DNA of 64,000 bases from Streptomyces sp. R28 (GTDB taxonomy: Bacteria; Actinomycetota; Actinomycetes; Streptomycetales; Streptomycetaceae): the NCBI RefSeq assembly GCF_041052385.1, contig NZ_CP163439.1:4453001-4517000 (forward strand). Reading direction: 5' to 3'. Of this stretch, positions 35,522-45,296 are shown one piece after another. The number at the start of each line of letters is the position of its first letter. The stretch's first letter is position 1. The position numbers and the translations under genes were made by a program. Under the pieces are notes generated by a model that searched no databases, was not told the origin of the DNA, and saw only the letters and a list, made by a program, of their open reading frames with translations.

Positions 35522-36195
35522 TTGACGCCGTGGCGACCGACTCCAGCAGTACCCCCAGCAACGACAAGCCGCGGCGGACGCGTCGTACCCGGATGACCGG
35601 TGCGGAGCGCCGCCAGCAGCTGCTGGAGATCGGTCGCACCCTGTTCGCCGCGAAGGGCTTCGAGGGCACGTCGGTGGAGGAGATCGCGGCGAAGGCCGGG
35701 GTCTCCAAGCCGGTGGTGTACGAGCATTTCGGCGGCAAGGAGGGCCTGTACGCGGTCGTGGTGGACCGCGAGATGCGCCGCCTGCTGGACATGGTGACCA
35801 GCTCCCTGACGGCAGGCCATCCCCGGGAGCTGTGCGAGCAGGCGGCCTTCGCGCTCCTCGACTACATCGAGGAGTACACGGACGGCTTCCGCATCCTGGT
35901 CCGTGACTCGCCCATCCCGCAGTCGACGGGTTCCTTCGCCTCGCTGATCTCGGACATCGCGACCCAGGTGGAGGACATCCTGGGCCGCGAGTTCAAGAGC
36001 CGCGGCTTCGACCCCAAGCTGGCCCCGCTGTACGCGCAGGCCCTGGTCGGGATGGTCGCCCTGACCGGCCAGTGGTGGCTCGACGTCCGCCGTCCGAAGA
36101 AGGCGGAGGTGGCTGCGCACCTGGTGAATCTGGCGTGGCACGGGCTGGACGGCCTGGAGGCGAAGCCGCGGCTGATAGGGCACCGAAAGAGCTGA
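35518..36195 (+). CDS. TetR-family regulator of the desaturase operon
   Basis: A 225-residue repressor with an N-terminal TetR HTH (residues about 30-75: RRQQLLEIGRTLFAAKGFEGTSVEEIAAKAGVSKP in two parts, then VVYEHFGGKEGLYAVVVDRE) and a ligand-binding C-terminal half. Given the coupled desaturase gene, acyl-CoA or a fatty acid is a likely ligand, and the palindromes at 34402-34428 are likely sites; both are inferred. Confidence 0.9.
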   Translation: MIDAVATDSSSTPSNDKPRRTRRTRMTGAERRQQLLEIGRTLFAAKGFEGTSVEEIAAKAGVSKPVVYEHFGGKEGLYAVVVDREMRRLLDMVTSSLTAGHPRELCEQAAFALLDYIEEYTDGFRILVRDSPIPQSTGSFASLISDIATQVEDILGREFKSRGFDPKLAPLYAQALVGMVALTGQWWLDVRRPKKAEVAAHLVNLAWHGLDGLEAKPRLIGHRKS

Positions 36196-36230
36196 CGCAC
36201 GCTCTGAACCGACGTGCTCTCGGCTCCGGC

Positions 36231-36404
36231 TCAGCCCTTGAAGGTGTCCTTGCCCTTCTCCTTCGTCTGGCGCGCGTTGCCCTTCCTCTTCTCGGCCTTG
36301 CCTTCGGCGGTCAGCCCCTCGTTGCCGACCGTGCGGCCCATTGTTTCCTTGGCCTTGCCCTTGAGCTGTTCTTTCTTCCCCTTGACCTTCTCTTCCTTCG
36401 CCAC
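36231..36404 (-). CDS. CsbD-family stress protein
   Basis: A 57-residue, Lys/Glu/Gly-rich soluble protein of the CsbD type (EEKVKGKKEQLKGKAKETMG, then LTAEGKAEKRKGNARQTKEK). CsbD-like proteins are general stress proteins of unknown biochemistry. The GTG at 36404 has GAGGAG with an 8-base spacer. It converges on the TetR gene with 35 bases between. Confidence 0.85.
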   Translation of the reverse strand: MAKEEKVKGKKEQLKGKAKETMGRTVGNEGLTAEGKAEKRKGNARQTKEKGKDTFKG

Positions 36405-36469
36405 GTCTCTCACTCCTCGCAAGGCTTGACGTCGTGCTCTACCCAGCGGGTGACCCTCCGTCGTGGCGC

Positions 36470-36538
36470 TCAAACAGCGGGACCGGCGTCCGAGCCGGGC
36501 GGGGCCGCGAGCTGGACATGGTCGACGGCGTCGATCAT
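36470..36538 (-). pseudogene. Remnant of a VOC/glyoxalase-family gene after tam
   Basis: Only 22 codons remain: MIDAVDHVQLAAPPGSD followed by AGPAV and a stop. The first 17 residues match the usual start of actinobacterial glyoxalase/VOC proteins, which are normally about 120 residues or more. The ATG still overlaps the tam stop (TGATG), as in an intact operon. The rest of the gene is gone; the following bases lead to the CsbD gene. Confidence 0.65.
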
Positions 36539-37347
36539 CACGCCTCCTTGCGGGCCACGGCGAAGATCCGGCGGAACGGGAACGGCGTGCCGTGCGCACC
36601 GGCCGGATAGGCCTCGCGCAGGGCGGCCCGGTACTCGGCCAGGAAGGCGTCCCGCCGGGCGGGGTCGTCGGCGAGCGCTGTGAGGACCGGCCGCAGGCCC
36701 GTCCCCTTCACCCAGTCCAGCACCGGATCCTCGCCGGTCAGCAGATGGACGTACGTCGTCTCCCAGACGTCGGCGACGCAGCCCAGGTCGGCCAACCGCG
36801 CCAGATAGGTCTGCGGGGTGAGCACGGCGTCCTCGTGGCGCAGGGTGTCGGCCAGGCCGTACCGGGGTGCGAGGGTGCGCATCAGGCGGTGGCTCGGGGC
36901 GTCGAAGTTGCCGGGGACCTGGAAGGCGAAGGTGCCGCCGGGCCTGAGGCCCCGCACCCAGTCCGCGAACCGGTCCACGTGCCCGGGGACCCACTGCAGG
37001 GTGGCATTGCTGATGATCAGGTCGTACGGCTCCGCGGGCGTCCACGTCCGTACGTCGGCGTGGGCGAAGTCGAGGCGGCCGCCGCCCGGGGTCGGCCCCT
37101 CGTGCTCGACGTGGGCCTTGTCGAGCATCTCGGCGGAGTTGTCGTAGCCGGTGATCCGGGCCGTGGGCCAGCGCTGCGCGAGCACGGCGGTGACGTTGCC
37201 GGGGCCGCAGCCCAGGTCGGCGATGCGGGGCCGCTCGCCGGGGAGGTCGGGGACCCGGGCGAGGAGGTCGGTGAAAGGGCGGGCGCGGTGGTCGGCGTGG
37301 CGCAGGTACTGGGCGGGGTCCCAGGTGGGGGCGGCGGCAGCGGACAT
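36538..37347 (-). CDS. tam: Trans-aconitate 2-methyltransferase
   Basis: A 269-residue SAM-dependent methyltransferase that methylates trans-aconitate, an inhibitor of aconitase. The SAM site is IADLGCGPGNVTAVL (about 41-55), with ITGYDNSAEML and DLIISNATLQWVPGH as in Tam enzymes. The ATG at 37347 has AGGAGG with a 7-base spacer. It is divergent from a MarR gene; in S. coelicolor the matching regulator, TamR, controls tam and senses citrate-family ligands (known from the literature). Confidence 0.92.
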   Translation of the reverse strand: MSAAAAPTWDPAQYLRHADHRARPFTDLLARVPDLPGERPRIADLGCGPGNVTAVLAQRWPTARITGYDNSAEMLDKAHVEHEGPTPGGGRLDFAHADVRTWTPAEPYDLIISNATLQWVPGHVDRFADWVRGLRPGGTFAFQVPGNFDAPSHRLMRTLAPRYGLADTLRHEDAVLTPQTYLARLADLGCVADVWETTYVHLLTGEDPVLDWVKGTGLRPVLTALADDPARRDAFLAEYRAALREAYPAGAHGTPFPFRRIFAVARKEA

Positions 37348-37392
37348 GGGCGAGCCTCCTGTCTGTCGATCTCCAGCCTGCCCCCCAAGGTA

Positions 37393-37406
37393 TCTTGACG
37401 TCAAGA
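37393..37406. promoter_or_regulatory. TamR-type operator between tam and tamR
   Basis: TCTTGACGTCAAGA is a perfect 14-base palindrome in the 94-base divergent gap, 36 bases before the tamR ATG. Form and position fit a MarR-family operator. Confidence 0.75.
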
Positions 37407-37441
37407 GACTTCACATCGACACAACCACTACACTGATCTCT

Positions 37442-37939
37442 ATGGAGGACGAGGTCGATCGGCTGGTCGCAGCGTGGCGCCGGGAGCGCCCGGACCTCGA
37501 CGTGGAGCCGCTGGAGGTACTCAGCCGGGTCAGCAGACTGGCCCGGCATCTGGACCGCGCACGACGGCTGGCCTTCTCCGAGCACAGCCTGGAGCCGTGG
37601 GAGTTCGACGTGCTGACCGCGCTCCGGCGCGCGGGAACGCCGTACCAGCTCTCTCCAGGACAGCTGCTGACGCAGACCCTGGTCACCTCCGGCACGATGA
37701 CCAACCGCATCGACCGCCTGGCCAAGAAGGGCCTGGTGGAGCGCCTCCCCGACCCCAGCGACCGGCGCGGTGTGCTCGTCCGCCTCACGGACGAGGGCCG
37801 CGACCGCGCCGACCAGGCGCTGGCCGGCCTGCTGGACCAGGAGCGCGCGATCCTCGCGGAACTGTCGCGCGCCCAGCAGGGCGAACTGGCCGGTCTGCTA
37901 CGCCAGTTGACCGCCCCGTTCGACAACATCCCCGGCTAG
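37442..37939 (+). CDS. tamR: MarR-family regulator TamR
   Basis: A 165-residue winged-helix regulator. The MarR fold spans residues 30-150, with SLEPWEFDVLTALRRAG, the recognition helix region LVTSGTMTNRIDRLAKKGLVERL and the wing PDPSDRRGVLVRLTDEG. It is divergent from tam across a perfect palindrome, the arrangement reported for S. coelicolor TamR, which releases DNA on binding citrate or trans-aconitate. The ATG at 37442 has no classic ribosome site, and the transcript may have a short leader. Confidence 0.88.
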   Translation: MEDEVDRLVAAWRRERPDLDVEPLEVLSRVSRLARHLDRARRLAFSEHSLEPWEFDVLTALRRAGTPYQLSPGQLLTQTLVTSGTMTNRIDRLAKKGLVERLPDPSDRRGVLVRLTDEGRDRADQALAGLLDQERAILAELSRAQQGELAGLLRQLTAPFDNIPG

Positions 37940-38000
37940 GCACTCCGCTGGGAGAGCCGCGTGGTCAGTGCCGCGACGGGGTGTCGGTGTCCCCGGCTTC

Positions 38001-38060
38001 GTCGTAGCCGGTTGCGCCCACGCGGCGGTAGCCGCGAATCGGCACAGCCCCTTGCCCCCG
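38001..38060 (-). repeat. Dispersed intergenic repeat, copy 1
   Basis: Read on the minus strand this stretch gives GGGGCTGTGCCGAT, then CGCGGCTACCGCCGCGTGGG and CGCAACCGGCTACGAC. It matches the plus-strand stretch at 51448-51518 with few changes. The core GCGGCTACCGCCGC folds as a small hairpin. It lies between tamR and the LuxR regulator gene, outside both. Confidence 0.7.
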
Positions 38061-38086
38061 ACGGCGTTGCTGCTCAGCGGCGTTGA

Positions 38087-38860
38087 TCAGGCGCTGCTGC
38101 TTTCCTCCGGCAGGATCCGGCCGGCGGGGCCCAAGTCGACCGGACCGACCCCGGCCCGCCGCGCGAGGGCGACGGCGGCGAGCGTCGAGTGCACGCCCAG
38201 CTTGCCGAGGACGTTCTGCATATGGGTGCGGACCGTGTGGGGAGACAGGAACAGGCGCTCCGCGACCGCCTTGCGCCCCAGTCCCGCCACCATGCACCGC
38301 AGGACCTCCCGCTCCCTCGGGGTCAGCGACTCCACCAGCCGTTCGCTCTCGGTGCGGTGCTTGCGCGCGGCCGTCAACTCCCGCAGGACGCCCGTGAGCA
38401 GGGCCGGAGGCAGATGGGTCTCGTCGCGCAGGACACCGCGGATGACGGTGAGCAGCCGGGACAGCGAACAGTCCTTGGCCACCCATCCGGAGGCCCCGGC
38501 CTGCAGGGCGAGCGCGGCCCGGCGTGGATCGTCCTTCTCGGCGAGGACGACGATCCGTACGGCCGGCTGGGCGGTGCGGACGCCGACGACGAGTGAGATG
38601 CCGTCGACCAGCCCGTCCTCGCCCACCTCCTGAACAGGCACGGCGGGCCGTATCCCCGCCACGTTGCCGCCCAGGTCGGCGTCGACGAGCAAGACATCGA
38701 ACCGGCGCCCCTCGGCGGCCGCACGCTCCAGGCTGCGCAGCGCGGCCGGGCCGCTGCCGGCGGCGGAGACGTCGACGTCGGGCTCGGCTGCCAGGGCGGC
38801 GGCGAGCGACTCGGCGAAGATGCGATGGTCGTCGACGACCAGCACTCGGATGCGAACCAC
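38087..38860 (-). CDS. Orphan LuxR-type response regulator
   Basis: A 257-residue regulator. The receiver domain has VLVVDDH (Asp10, Asp11), phospho-acceptor Asp60 in VLLVDADLGG and Lys129 in SGWVAKD. After Asp60 there is an extra loop of about 20 residues. The LuxR HTH is LTPREREVLRCMVAGLGRKAV and SPHTVRTHMQNVLGKLGV. The GTG at 38860 has AAGGGGG upstream. No kinase is adjacent; the orphan NarL-type kinase at 23.2 kb is one candidate partner. Confidence 0.87.
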   Translation of the reverse strand: MVRIRVLVVDDHRIFAESLAAALAAEPDVDVSAAGSGPAALRSLERAAAEGRRFDVLLVDADLGGNVAGIRPAVPVQEVGEDGLVDGISLVVGVRTAQPAVRIVVLAEKDDPRRAALALQAGASGWVAKDCSLSRLLTVIRGVLRDETHLPPALLTGVLRELTAARKHRTESERLVESLTPREREVLRCMVAGLGRKAVAERLFLSPHTVRTHMQNVLGKLGVHSTLAAVALARRAGVGPVDLGPAGRILPEESSSA

Positions 38861-39145
38861 GAAACCCCCTTCCCCAAGCTCTCGAAGAGCAGGGGATACC
38901 CCATCGTCATAAGGACGACACCGGGAGACGAACACGGTCGCGGGTACGACGCCCGAAGCATGAGAGGCCGCACGGCCGCCGCCGTGCAGAAACTGCTACC
39001 CCCCACTTCGGGCGTCGAACCCGACTTGTCTCGCCCCCTGATCAGCACCGGCCCCCACCGGTGCCGTTCATCAGAGTACGGGTGGGGGGCTGGAGCGGAA
39101 GGTAATTCGCAGAACTGGTAGTCCAGCGCGTTTATGGTGAGCCGC

Positions 39146-39589
39146 ATGTTTCGTCTGGAGACAGAAGTCGACAAAACGCGGCAGGATCTGCTCCGCCGCC
39201 GGCTGCGGGAGACCAACACCGCGGTCTCCCCGATCCTGCGCGCCCTGCGCGGAAGCCCAGGTGAACGCGAACGCCCGCTCCAGGTCTGGGCGCTGGACGA
39301 CTCCGGCGCCCTGGCCGGCGGGCTCGTCGGTCACACCTGGACCACCTGGCTCCATGTCACCTACCTCTGGGTCGACGAACGCCACCGCGGCACCGGTCTC
39401 GGTTCGCATCTGCTCGCACGCGCGGAGCACACGGCCCGCACCGAACGGGGCTGCACCGGCGTACGCCTGGAGACGTGGGATTTCCAGGCGCCTGAGTTCT
39501 ACAAGAAGCGGGGGTACGACGTGGTGTGCGTGATCCCGGACTATCCGCCGGGGATCACGGAGTACACGCTCACCAAGCGGCTGGGGTGA
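39146..39589 (+). CDS. GNAT-family acetyltransferase
   Basis: A 147-residue GNAT protein. The acetyl-CoA loop is VDERHRGTGLGSHLLARAE (about 75-93), followed by GVRLETWDFQAPEFYKKRGY, typical of single-domain acetyltransferases. The substrate is unknown. The ATG at 39146 is preferred for GGTGAG just upstream; an in-frame ATG at 39134 is possible. The 285-base gap before it (from 38861) has no clear gene. Confidence 0.83.
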   Translation: MFRLETEVDKTRQDLLRRRLRETNTAVSPILRALRGSPGERERPLQVWALDDSGALAGGLVGHTWTTWLHVTYLWVDERHRGTGLGSHLLARAEHTARTERGCTGVRLETWDFQAPEFYKKRGYDVVCVIPDYPPGITEYTLTKRLG

Positions 39590-39669
39590 GCCGCGGCCGA
39601 CGAGATCGCCGATGTGCCGCGGCCGATGTGCCGGGCGTGGGGCTGCCTCTGGAGGGCCGGCTCCAGAAA

Positions 39670-39710
39670 GGATTACGGGGCTGAGGGCGGCGCCCTCAGC
39701 CCCGTAATCC
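39670..39710. terminator. 19-bp perfect hairpin terminator between GNAT and galK
   Basis: Arms 39670-39688 (GGATTACGGGGCTGAGGGC) and 39692-39710 pair perfectly around a 3-base loop between convergent genes. On the minus strand it is followed by TTTCT, so it should end the gal operon transcript. Confidence 0.9.
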
Positions 39711-39734
39711 TTGAGATCTTCGGGATCTTCGGGG

Positions 39735-40898
<1,164 letters not shown>

Positions 40899-40999
40899 CC
40901 CCTGACCCTGACCTTCCCTGCTGAACCGGCTGAAGCGGCCGGTGAGTTGACCGGCCGAACAGCCTTGGAACTTACAGCCGGCCGTACCGGCCGTAGAAC

Positions 41000-41962
41000 T
41001 TAACTGTCGCGGCGCTGCGCGAACTCCCACGCGTCCGCGACGATCCCCGCGAGGTCCGCGCGGGACGGGTTCCAGCCGAGCCGCTCGCGGGCGGTGTCGG
41101 CGGAGGCGACCAGGACCGCGGGGTCGCCGCCCCGGCGCGGGGCCACGACCTCCGGGATCGGGTGCCCGGTGACCTGGCGGACGGTCTCGATGACCTCGCG
41201 GACGGAGAAGCCGTTGCCGTTGCCGAGGTTGCAGATGAGGTGCTCGCCGGGCTGGGCGGCCTTGACCGCCAGCAGGTGGGCCTCGGCCAGGTCGGCGACG
41301 TGGATGTAGTCGCGCACGCAGGTGCCGTCCGGCGTCGGGTAGTCGTCGCCGAAGACGTTGATCGCGTCGCGCCTGCCCTGGGCGACCTGGAGGACCAGCG
41401 GGATGAGGTGCGACTCGGGGTCGTGGCGCTCGCCGCAGTCGCCGTAGGCGCCCGCGACGTTGAAGTAGCGCAGGCTGACCGCGCCCAGGCCGTGTGCGGC
41501 CGCCTCGCCGGTGATCATGTGGTCGACGGCGAGCTTCGAGGCGCCGTACGGGTTGGTCGGCTGCGTCGGCGCCGACTCGACGATCGGCACCTCCTTCGGC
41601 TCGCCGTAGGTGGCCGCCGTGGAGGAGAAGACGAGCTTGCGCACGCCCGCCTCGCGCATGGCGCCGAGCAGCGCCATGGTGCCGCCGACGTTGTTGTCCC
41701 AGTACTTCTCGGGCTTCACCACCGACTCGCCGACCTGCGAGAACGCGGCGAAGTGCAGCACCGCGTCGAAGGAGGGGTCCAGCCACTTGGCGGCGTCGCG
41801 GATGTCGCCCTCGATGAAGGAAGCCCCGGCCGGCACGCCCTCGCGGAAGCCGGTCGAGAGGTTGTCCAGGACGACGACCTCGTCACCCGCCTCCAGCAGA
41901 TGCTGGGCGACCACGCTGCCCACGTAGCCGGCGCCGCCGGTGACCAGGTACTTCCCACTCAT
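41000..41962 (-). CDS. galE: UDP-glucose 4-epimerase
   Basis: A 320-residue extended short-chain dehydrogenase that interconverts UDP-galactose and UDP-glucose with tightly bound NAD. The NAD loop is VTGGAGYVG (7-15); the active-site residues lie in FSSTAATYG (Ser113/114) and NPYGASK (Tyr139, Lys143). The ATG overlaps the galT stop (ATGA). Confidence 0.96.
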   Translation of the reverse strand: MSGKYLVTGGAGYVGSVVAQHLLEAGDEVVVLDNLSTGFREGVPAGASFIEGDIRDAAKWLDPSFDAVLHFAAFSQVGESVVKPEKYWDNNVGGTMALLGAMREAGVRKLVFSSTAATYGEPKEVPIVESAPTQPTNPYGASKLAVDHMITGEAAAHGLGAVSLRYFNVAGAYGDCGERHDPESHLIPLVLQVAQGRRDAINVFGDDYPTPDGTCVRDYIHVADLAEAHLLAVKAAQPGEHLICNLGNGNGFSVREVIETVRQVTGHPIPEVVAPRRGGDPAVLVASADTARERLGWNPSRADLAGIVADAWEFAQRRDS

Positions 41963-43044
41963 GAACTCGCTACCTCTCGCAGTCGCTCGGCCGCGGCCTC
42001 CGGCCGGATGTCGTTGATGAACACGCTCATGCCGGATTCGGAACCCGCGAGGAACTTCAGCTTGCCGGAAGTGCGGCGGATGGTGAAAAGCTCGAGGTGG
42101 AGGGCGAAGTCCTCACGGACGACCCCTTCGAACTCGTCCAGCGTGCCGAACGGCGCCTGGTGCCAGGCGGCGATGTACGGGGTGCCAGGCTCGTCCGCGG
42201 AGCTCTCCCCCGCGTCCCGCCCTTGGAAGATCCGGTCGAAGCGCCTCAAGAGTTCCAGATAAACCTGGGGGAACTCTGTGCGCGCGTCCTCGTCCAGCGC
42301 CAGCAGATCCGGCACACGACGCTTCGGGTACAGGTGGACCTCGTACGGCCAGTGCGCGGCGTACGGCACGAAGGCCACCCAGTGTTCACTCTCCAGGACG
42401 ACCCGCTCGTCGGCGAGTTCACGCTCCAGGACGGCGTCGAAGAGGTTCTCCCCGCCGGTCGCGTCCTTGTGCGCGGCGAGCGAGCGCAGCATCAGGGCGG
42501 TACGCGGGGTGGTGAAGGGGTAGGCGTAGATCTGCCCGTGCGGATGGCCGAGGGTGACACCGATCTCGGCGCCGCGGTTCTCGAAGCAGAACACCTGCTG
42601 CACGGAGGGCAGCGATGACAGTTCCGAGGTCCGGTCCGTCCACGCGTCGAGGACCAGACGCGCCTGCTCCTCGGTCAGGTCGGCGAAGGACGCGTGGTGG
42701 TCGGAGGTGAAGCAGACGACCTCGCAGCGCCCGGAGTCGCCGGCGAGCGAGGGGAAGCGGTTCTCGAACACGACGACGTCGTACGAGGAGTCCGGGATCT
42801 CGCTCAGCCGGTCGCCCTCCGAGGGGCACAGCGGGCACTCGTCGGCCGGCGGGTGGTACGTCCGCCCCTGCCGGTGCGAGGCGATGGCGACCGCGTCGCC
42901 GAGCAGCGCGTCGCGACGGACCTCGGACGCCGTGACGGTCCGGTCCAGGGGACGGCGGTCGACCGCGTCCCGCACCGTGTCGTCGCGCAGGTCGTAGTAG
43001 ATGAGCTCACGACCGTCGGCCAGTCGGGTCGAGGTCTTCTTCAC
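41959..43044 (-). CDS. galT: Galactose-1-phosphate uridylyltransferase
   Basis: A 361-residue class I GalT, which transfers UMP from UDP-glucose to galactose-1-phosphate. The nucleophile is His169 in GHPHGQ; Cys70 and Cys73 in ECPLC are metal-site cysteines. The GTG at 43044 has GGGAG six bases upstream. It is the first gene of the operon and is divergent from the symporter at 43222. Confidence 0.96.
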   Translation of the reverse strand: MKKTSTRLADGRELIYYDLRDDTVRDAVDRRPLDRTVTASEVRRDALLGDAVAIASHRQGRTYHPPADECPLCPSEGDRLSEIPDSSYDVVVFENRFPSLAGDSGRCEVVCFTSDHHASFADLTEEQARLVLDAWTDRTSELSSLPSVQQVFCFENRGAEIGVTLGHPHGQIYAYPFTTPRTALMLRSLAAHKDATGGENLFDAVLERELADERVVLESEHWVAFVPYAAHWPYEVHLYPKRRVPDLLALDEDARTEFPQVYLELLRRFDRIFQGRDAGESSADEPGTPYIAAWHQAPFGTLDEFEGVVREDFALHLELFTIRRTSGKLKFLAGSESGMSVFINDIRPEAAAERLREVASS

Positions 43045-43125
43045 GCCGGACTCCCTATGAGGGCCACTCAACCACCAAACAGAACTAAACACATTGGAAC
43101 ACAAGCCACCAGGAGGGTCAACGTC

Positions 43126-43169
43126 ACAATCAAACAAAGAGCATCATCTGACGTGTTCAATTACTGAAC
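43126..43169. promoter_or_regulatory. Candidate gal operator region
   Basis: The AT-rich 177-base gap between galT and the symporter holds CACAATCAAACAAAG (43126-43140), which resembles sites bound by DeoR-type sugar regulators, and the inverted repeat GTTCA-ATTAC-TGAAC (43155-43169). Both promoters should lie here. The regulator is not in the window. Confidence 0.5.
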
Positions 43170-43221
43170 GCAGGGGCGTAGGTTCCGCTCTGTATCGGTT
43201 CGCACAACGAAGCGAGTACAT

Positions 43222-44913
43222 ATGCAAACCCCCACAAAATCCCCCACCTACCTCGCCGCCGAGCTACGGCTCCCCACAAACTGGCTCGACTACACGATCC
43301 TCGGCATCTACTTCGTCGTCGTGCTGGGCATCGGCTTCGCCGCCCGCCGCTCGGTGAAGACCAGCCTCGACTTCTTCCTCTCGGGCCGCTCCCTGCCCGC
43401 CTGGGTCACGGGCCTCGCCTTCATCTCCGCCAACCTGGCCGCCACCGAGATCCTCGGCATGGCCGCCAACAGCGCGCAGTACGGTGCCTACACCGTGCAC
43501 TGGTACTGGATCGGCGCCATCCCGGCCATGGTCTTCCTGGGCCTGGTGATGATGCCCTTCTACTACGGCAGCAAGGTCCGCTCGGTCCCCGAGTTCCTGC
43601 TCCTGCGCTTCGACAAGTGGGCGCACCTGCTCAGTTCGGTCCTGTTCGCCTTCGCCGCCATCCTGATCGCCGGCGTGAACCTGTACGCCCTGGCGATCGT
43701 GGTCGAGGCCCTGCTGGGCTGGCCGCAGTGGGTGGCCATCGTCGTGGCGGGCTTCTTCGTCCTCGCCTACATCACCCTCGGCGGCCTGTCGTCGGCGATC
43801 TACAACGAGGTGCTCCAGTTCTTCGTGATCCTGGCGGCGCTGATCCCGATCACCGTGCTGTCGCTGAAGAAGGTGGGCGGCTGGGACGGCCTGACGGACG
43901 CCCTGACCAAGACCCACGGCGACGACTTCGTCACCGCCTGGGGCGGCACGGGCATCGGCGACGCGAACCCGCTGGGCGCGAACTGGCTGACGATCGTGCT
44001 GGGCCTCGGCTTCGTGCTCTCCTTCGGCTACTGGACGACGAACTTCGCGGAGGTCCAGCGCGCGCTCTCCGCGAAGAACCTCTCGGCGGCCCAGCGCACC
44101 CCGCTGATCGCGGCCTTCCCGAAGATCTTCATCGTGTTCCTGGTGATGATCCCGGGCCTGGTGGCCGCGGTGCTGGTACCGAAGATCGGCACCTCCGGCT
44201 CGGACCTGCAGTACAACGACGCGATCCCGTACCTGATGGAACAGCTCCTGCCCAACGGCGTCCTGGGCATCGCGGTGACGGGCCTGCTCGCGGCCTTCAT
44301 GGCGGGCATGGCGGCGAACGTGTCGTCCTTCAACACCGTGTTCACCACGGACATCTGGGCCAAGTACGTGGTGACGGACCGCGAGGACTCCTACTACGTC
44401 CGCTTCGGCCGCCTGATCACGGCGATCGGGGTGCTCGCGTCGATCGGCACGGCGTTCCTGGCCTCGTCGTTCTCGAACATCATGAGTTACCTGCAGACCC
44501 TGTTCTCCTTCTTCAACGTGCCGATGTTCGTGGTCTTCATCATCGGCATGTTCTGGAAGCGGGCGTCGATGAAGTCGGGCTTCTGGGGCCTGCTGGCCGG
44601 CACGACGGCGGCGATGGTCAACTACTTCGTCCTCTACAAGCAGGACGTCATCTCCATCCCCTCCGACCAGGGCGCCAACTTCGTCTCCGCGATCGCGGGC
44701 TTCGTGGCCGGCGCGGTCGTGATGGTGGCCGTGTCCCTGTTCACGGCGCCCAAGCCGGCGGAGGAACTGCAGGGGCTGGTCTACGGCACCCGTTCCCCCG
44801 GCATGGCCGAGCCGCCCGCCGAGGGCGACGACGCGTGGTACCGCAGGCCGGCGCTGCTGGGCTGGGGTGCGGTGGTACTGGCGGCCGCCTGCTACATCCC
44901 GTTCTCGTTCTGA
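43222..44913 (+). CDS. Sodium:sugar symporter (SSS family), probably galactose uptake
   Basis: A 563-residue SSS transporter with about 14 membrane helices. The Na+ and sugar region FISANLAATEILGMAANSAQYG lies near residues 72-93, and AEVQRALSAKNLSAAQRTPL is the conserved loop of sugar-type members (SglT/VSGLT). Its divergence from galT across a shared control region points to galactose as substrate. The ATG at 43222 lacks a strong ribosome site. A small membrane protein gene follows by 21 bases. Confidence 0.9.
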   Translation: MQTPTKSPTYLAAELRLPTNWLDYTILGIYFVVVLGIGFAARRSVKTSLDFFLSGRSLPAWVTGLAFISANLAATEILGMAANSAQYGAYTVHWYWIGAIPAMVFLGLVMMPFYYGSKVRSVPEFLLLRFDKWAHLLSSVLFAFAAILIAGVNLYALAIVVEALLGWPQWVAIVVAGFFVLAYITLGGLSSAIYNEVLQFFVILAALIPITVLSLKKVGGWDGLTDALTKTHGDDFVTAWGGTGIGDANPLGANWLTIVLGLGFVLSFGYWTTNFAEVQRALSAKNLSAAQRTPLIAAFPKIFIVFLVMIPGLVAAVLVPKIGTSGSDLQYNDAIPYLMEQLLPNGVLGIAVTGLLAAFMAGMAANVSSFNTVFTTDIWAKYVVTDREDSYYVRFGRLITAIGVLASIGTAFLASSFSNIMSYLQTLFSFFNVPMFVVFIIGMFWKRASMKSGFWGLLAGTTAAMVNYFVLYKQDVISIPSDQGANFVSAIAGFVAGAVVMVAVSLFTAPKPAEELQGLVYGTRSPGMAEPPAEGDDAWYRRPALLGWGAVVLAAACYIPFSF

Positions 44914-44934
44914 TCGAGGGAGGATCGACACACC

Positions 44935-45270
44935 ATGACTGATCAGTCCGGGTACTCCGAGAAGGACGTCCAGCGGGAAGTCACCGACCTGGAGGGCAAG
45001 TCCGCGACCGCTGCCCGTCTCTTCGACATCCGCCGCATCATCGGCGGCCTGTTCGTCCTCTACGGCGTCATCGTCACCATCACCGGCCTCACCGATGACG
45101 ACGCCGCGATCGACAAGGCCGAGGGCGTCAACATCAACCTCTGGACCGGCCTGGGCATGCTGCTCCTCGGCCTGTTCTTCCTGGCATGGCTGAAGCTGAG
45201 GCCCACGGCTCCACCACCGCCGGAGGCGGCGGCCGGGGACCTGGCACCGGGGGACGAGCCGAGGGAGTGA
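44935..45270 (+). CDS. Small two-helix membrane protein beside the symporter
   Basis: A 111-residue protein with membrane helices at about 36-53 and 68-87 and acidic, Pro-rich ends. It is on the same strand 21 bases after the symporter, with GAGGGAGGATCG before the ATG, so it is cotranscribed and may help or regulate the transporter. I do not know a named family. It converges on the next gene with 26 bases between. Confidence 0.8.
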   Translation: MTDQSGYSEKDVQREVTDLEGKSATAARLFDIRRIIGGLFVLYGVIVTITGLTDDDAAIDKAEGVNINLWTGLGMLLLGLFFLAWLKLRPTAPPPPEAAAGDLAPGDEPRE

Positions 45271-45296
45271 CTCAGGGCGCAGGCCCAGAGCCCCCT

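Noticed and set aside
36405..36599. A longer version of the CsbD gene starting at 36599
   Set aside because: The extra N-terminus is Arg-rich and overlaps the VOC remnant and tam; the GTG at 36404 has a good ribosome site.
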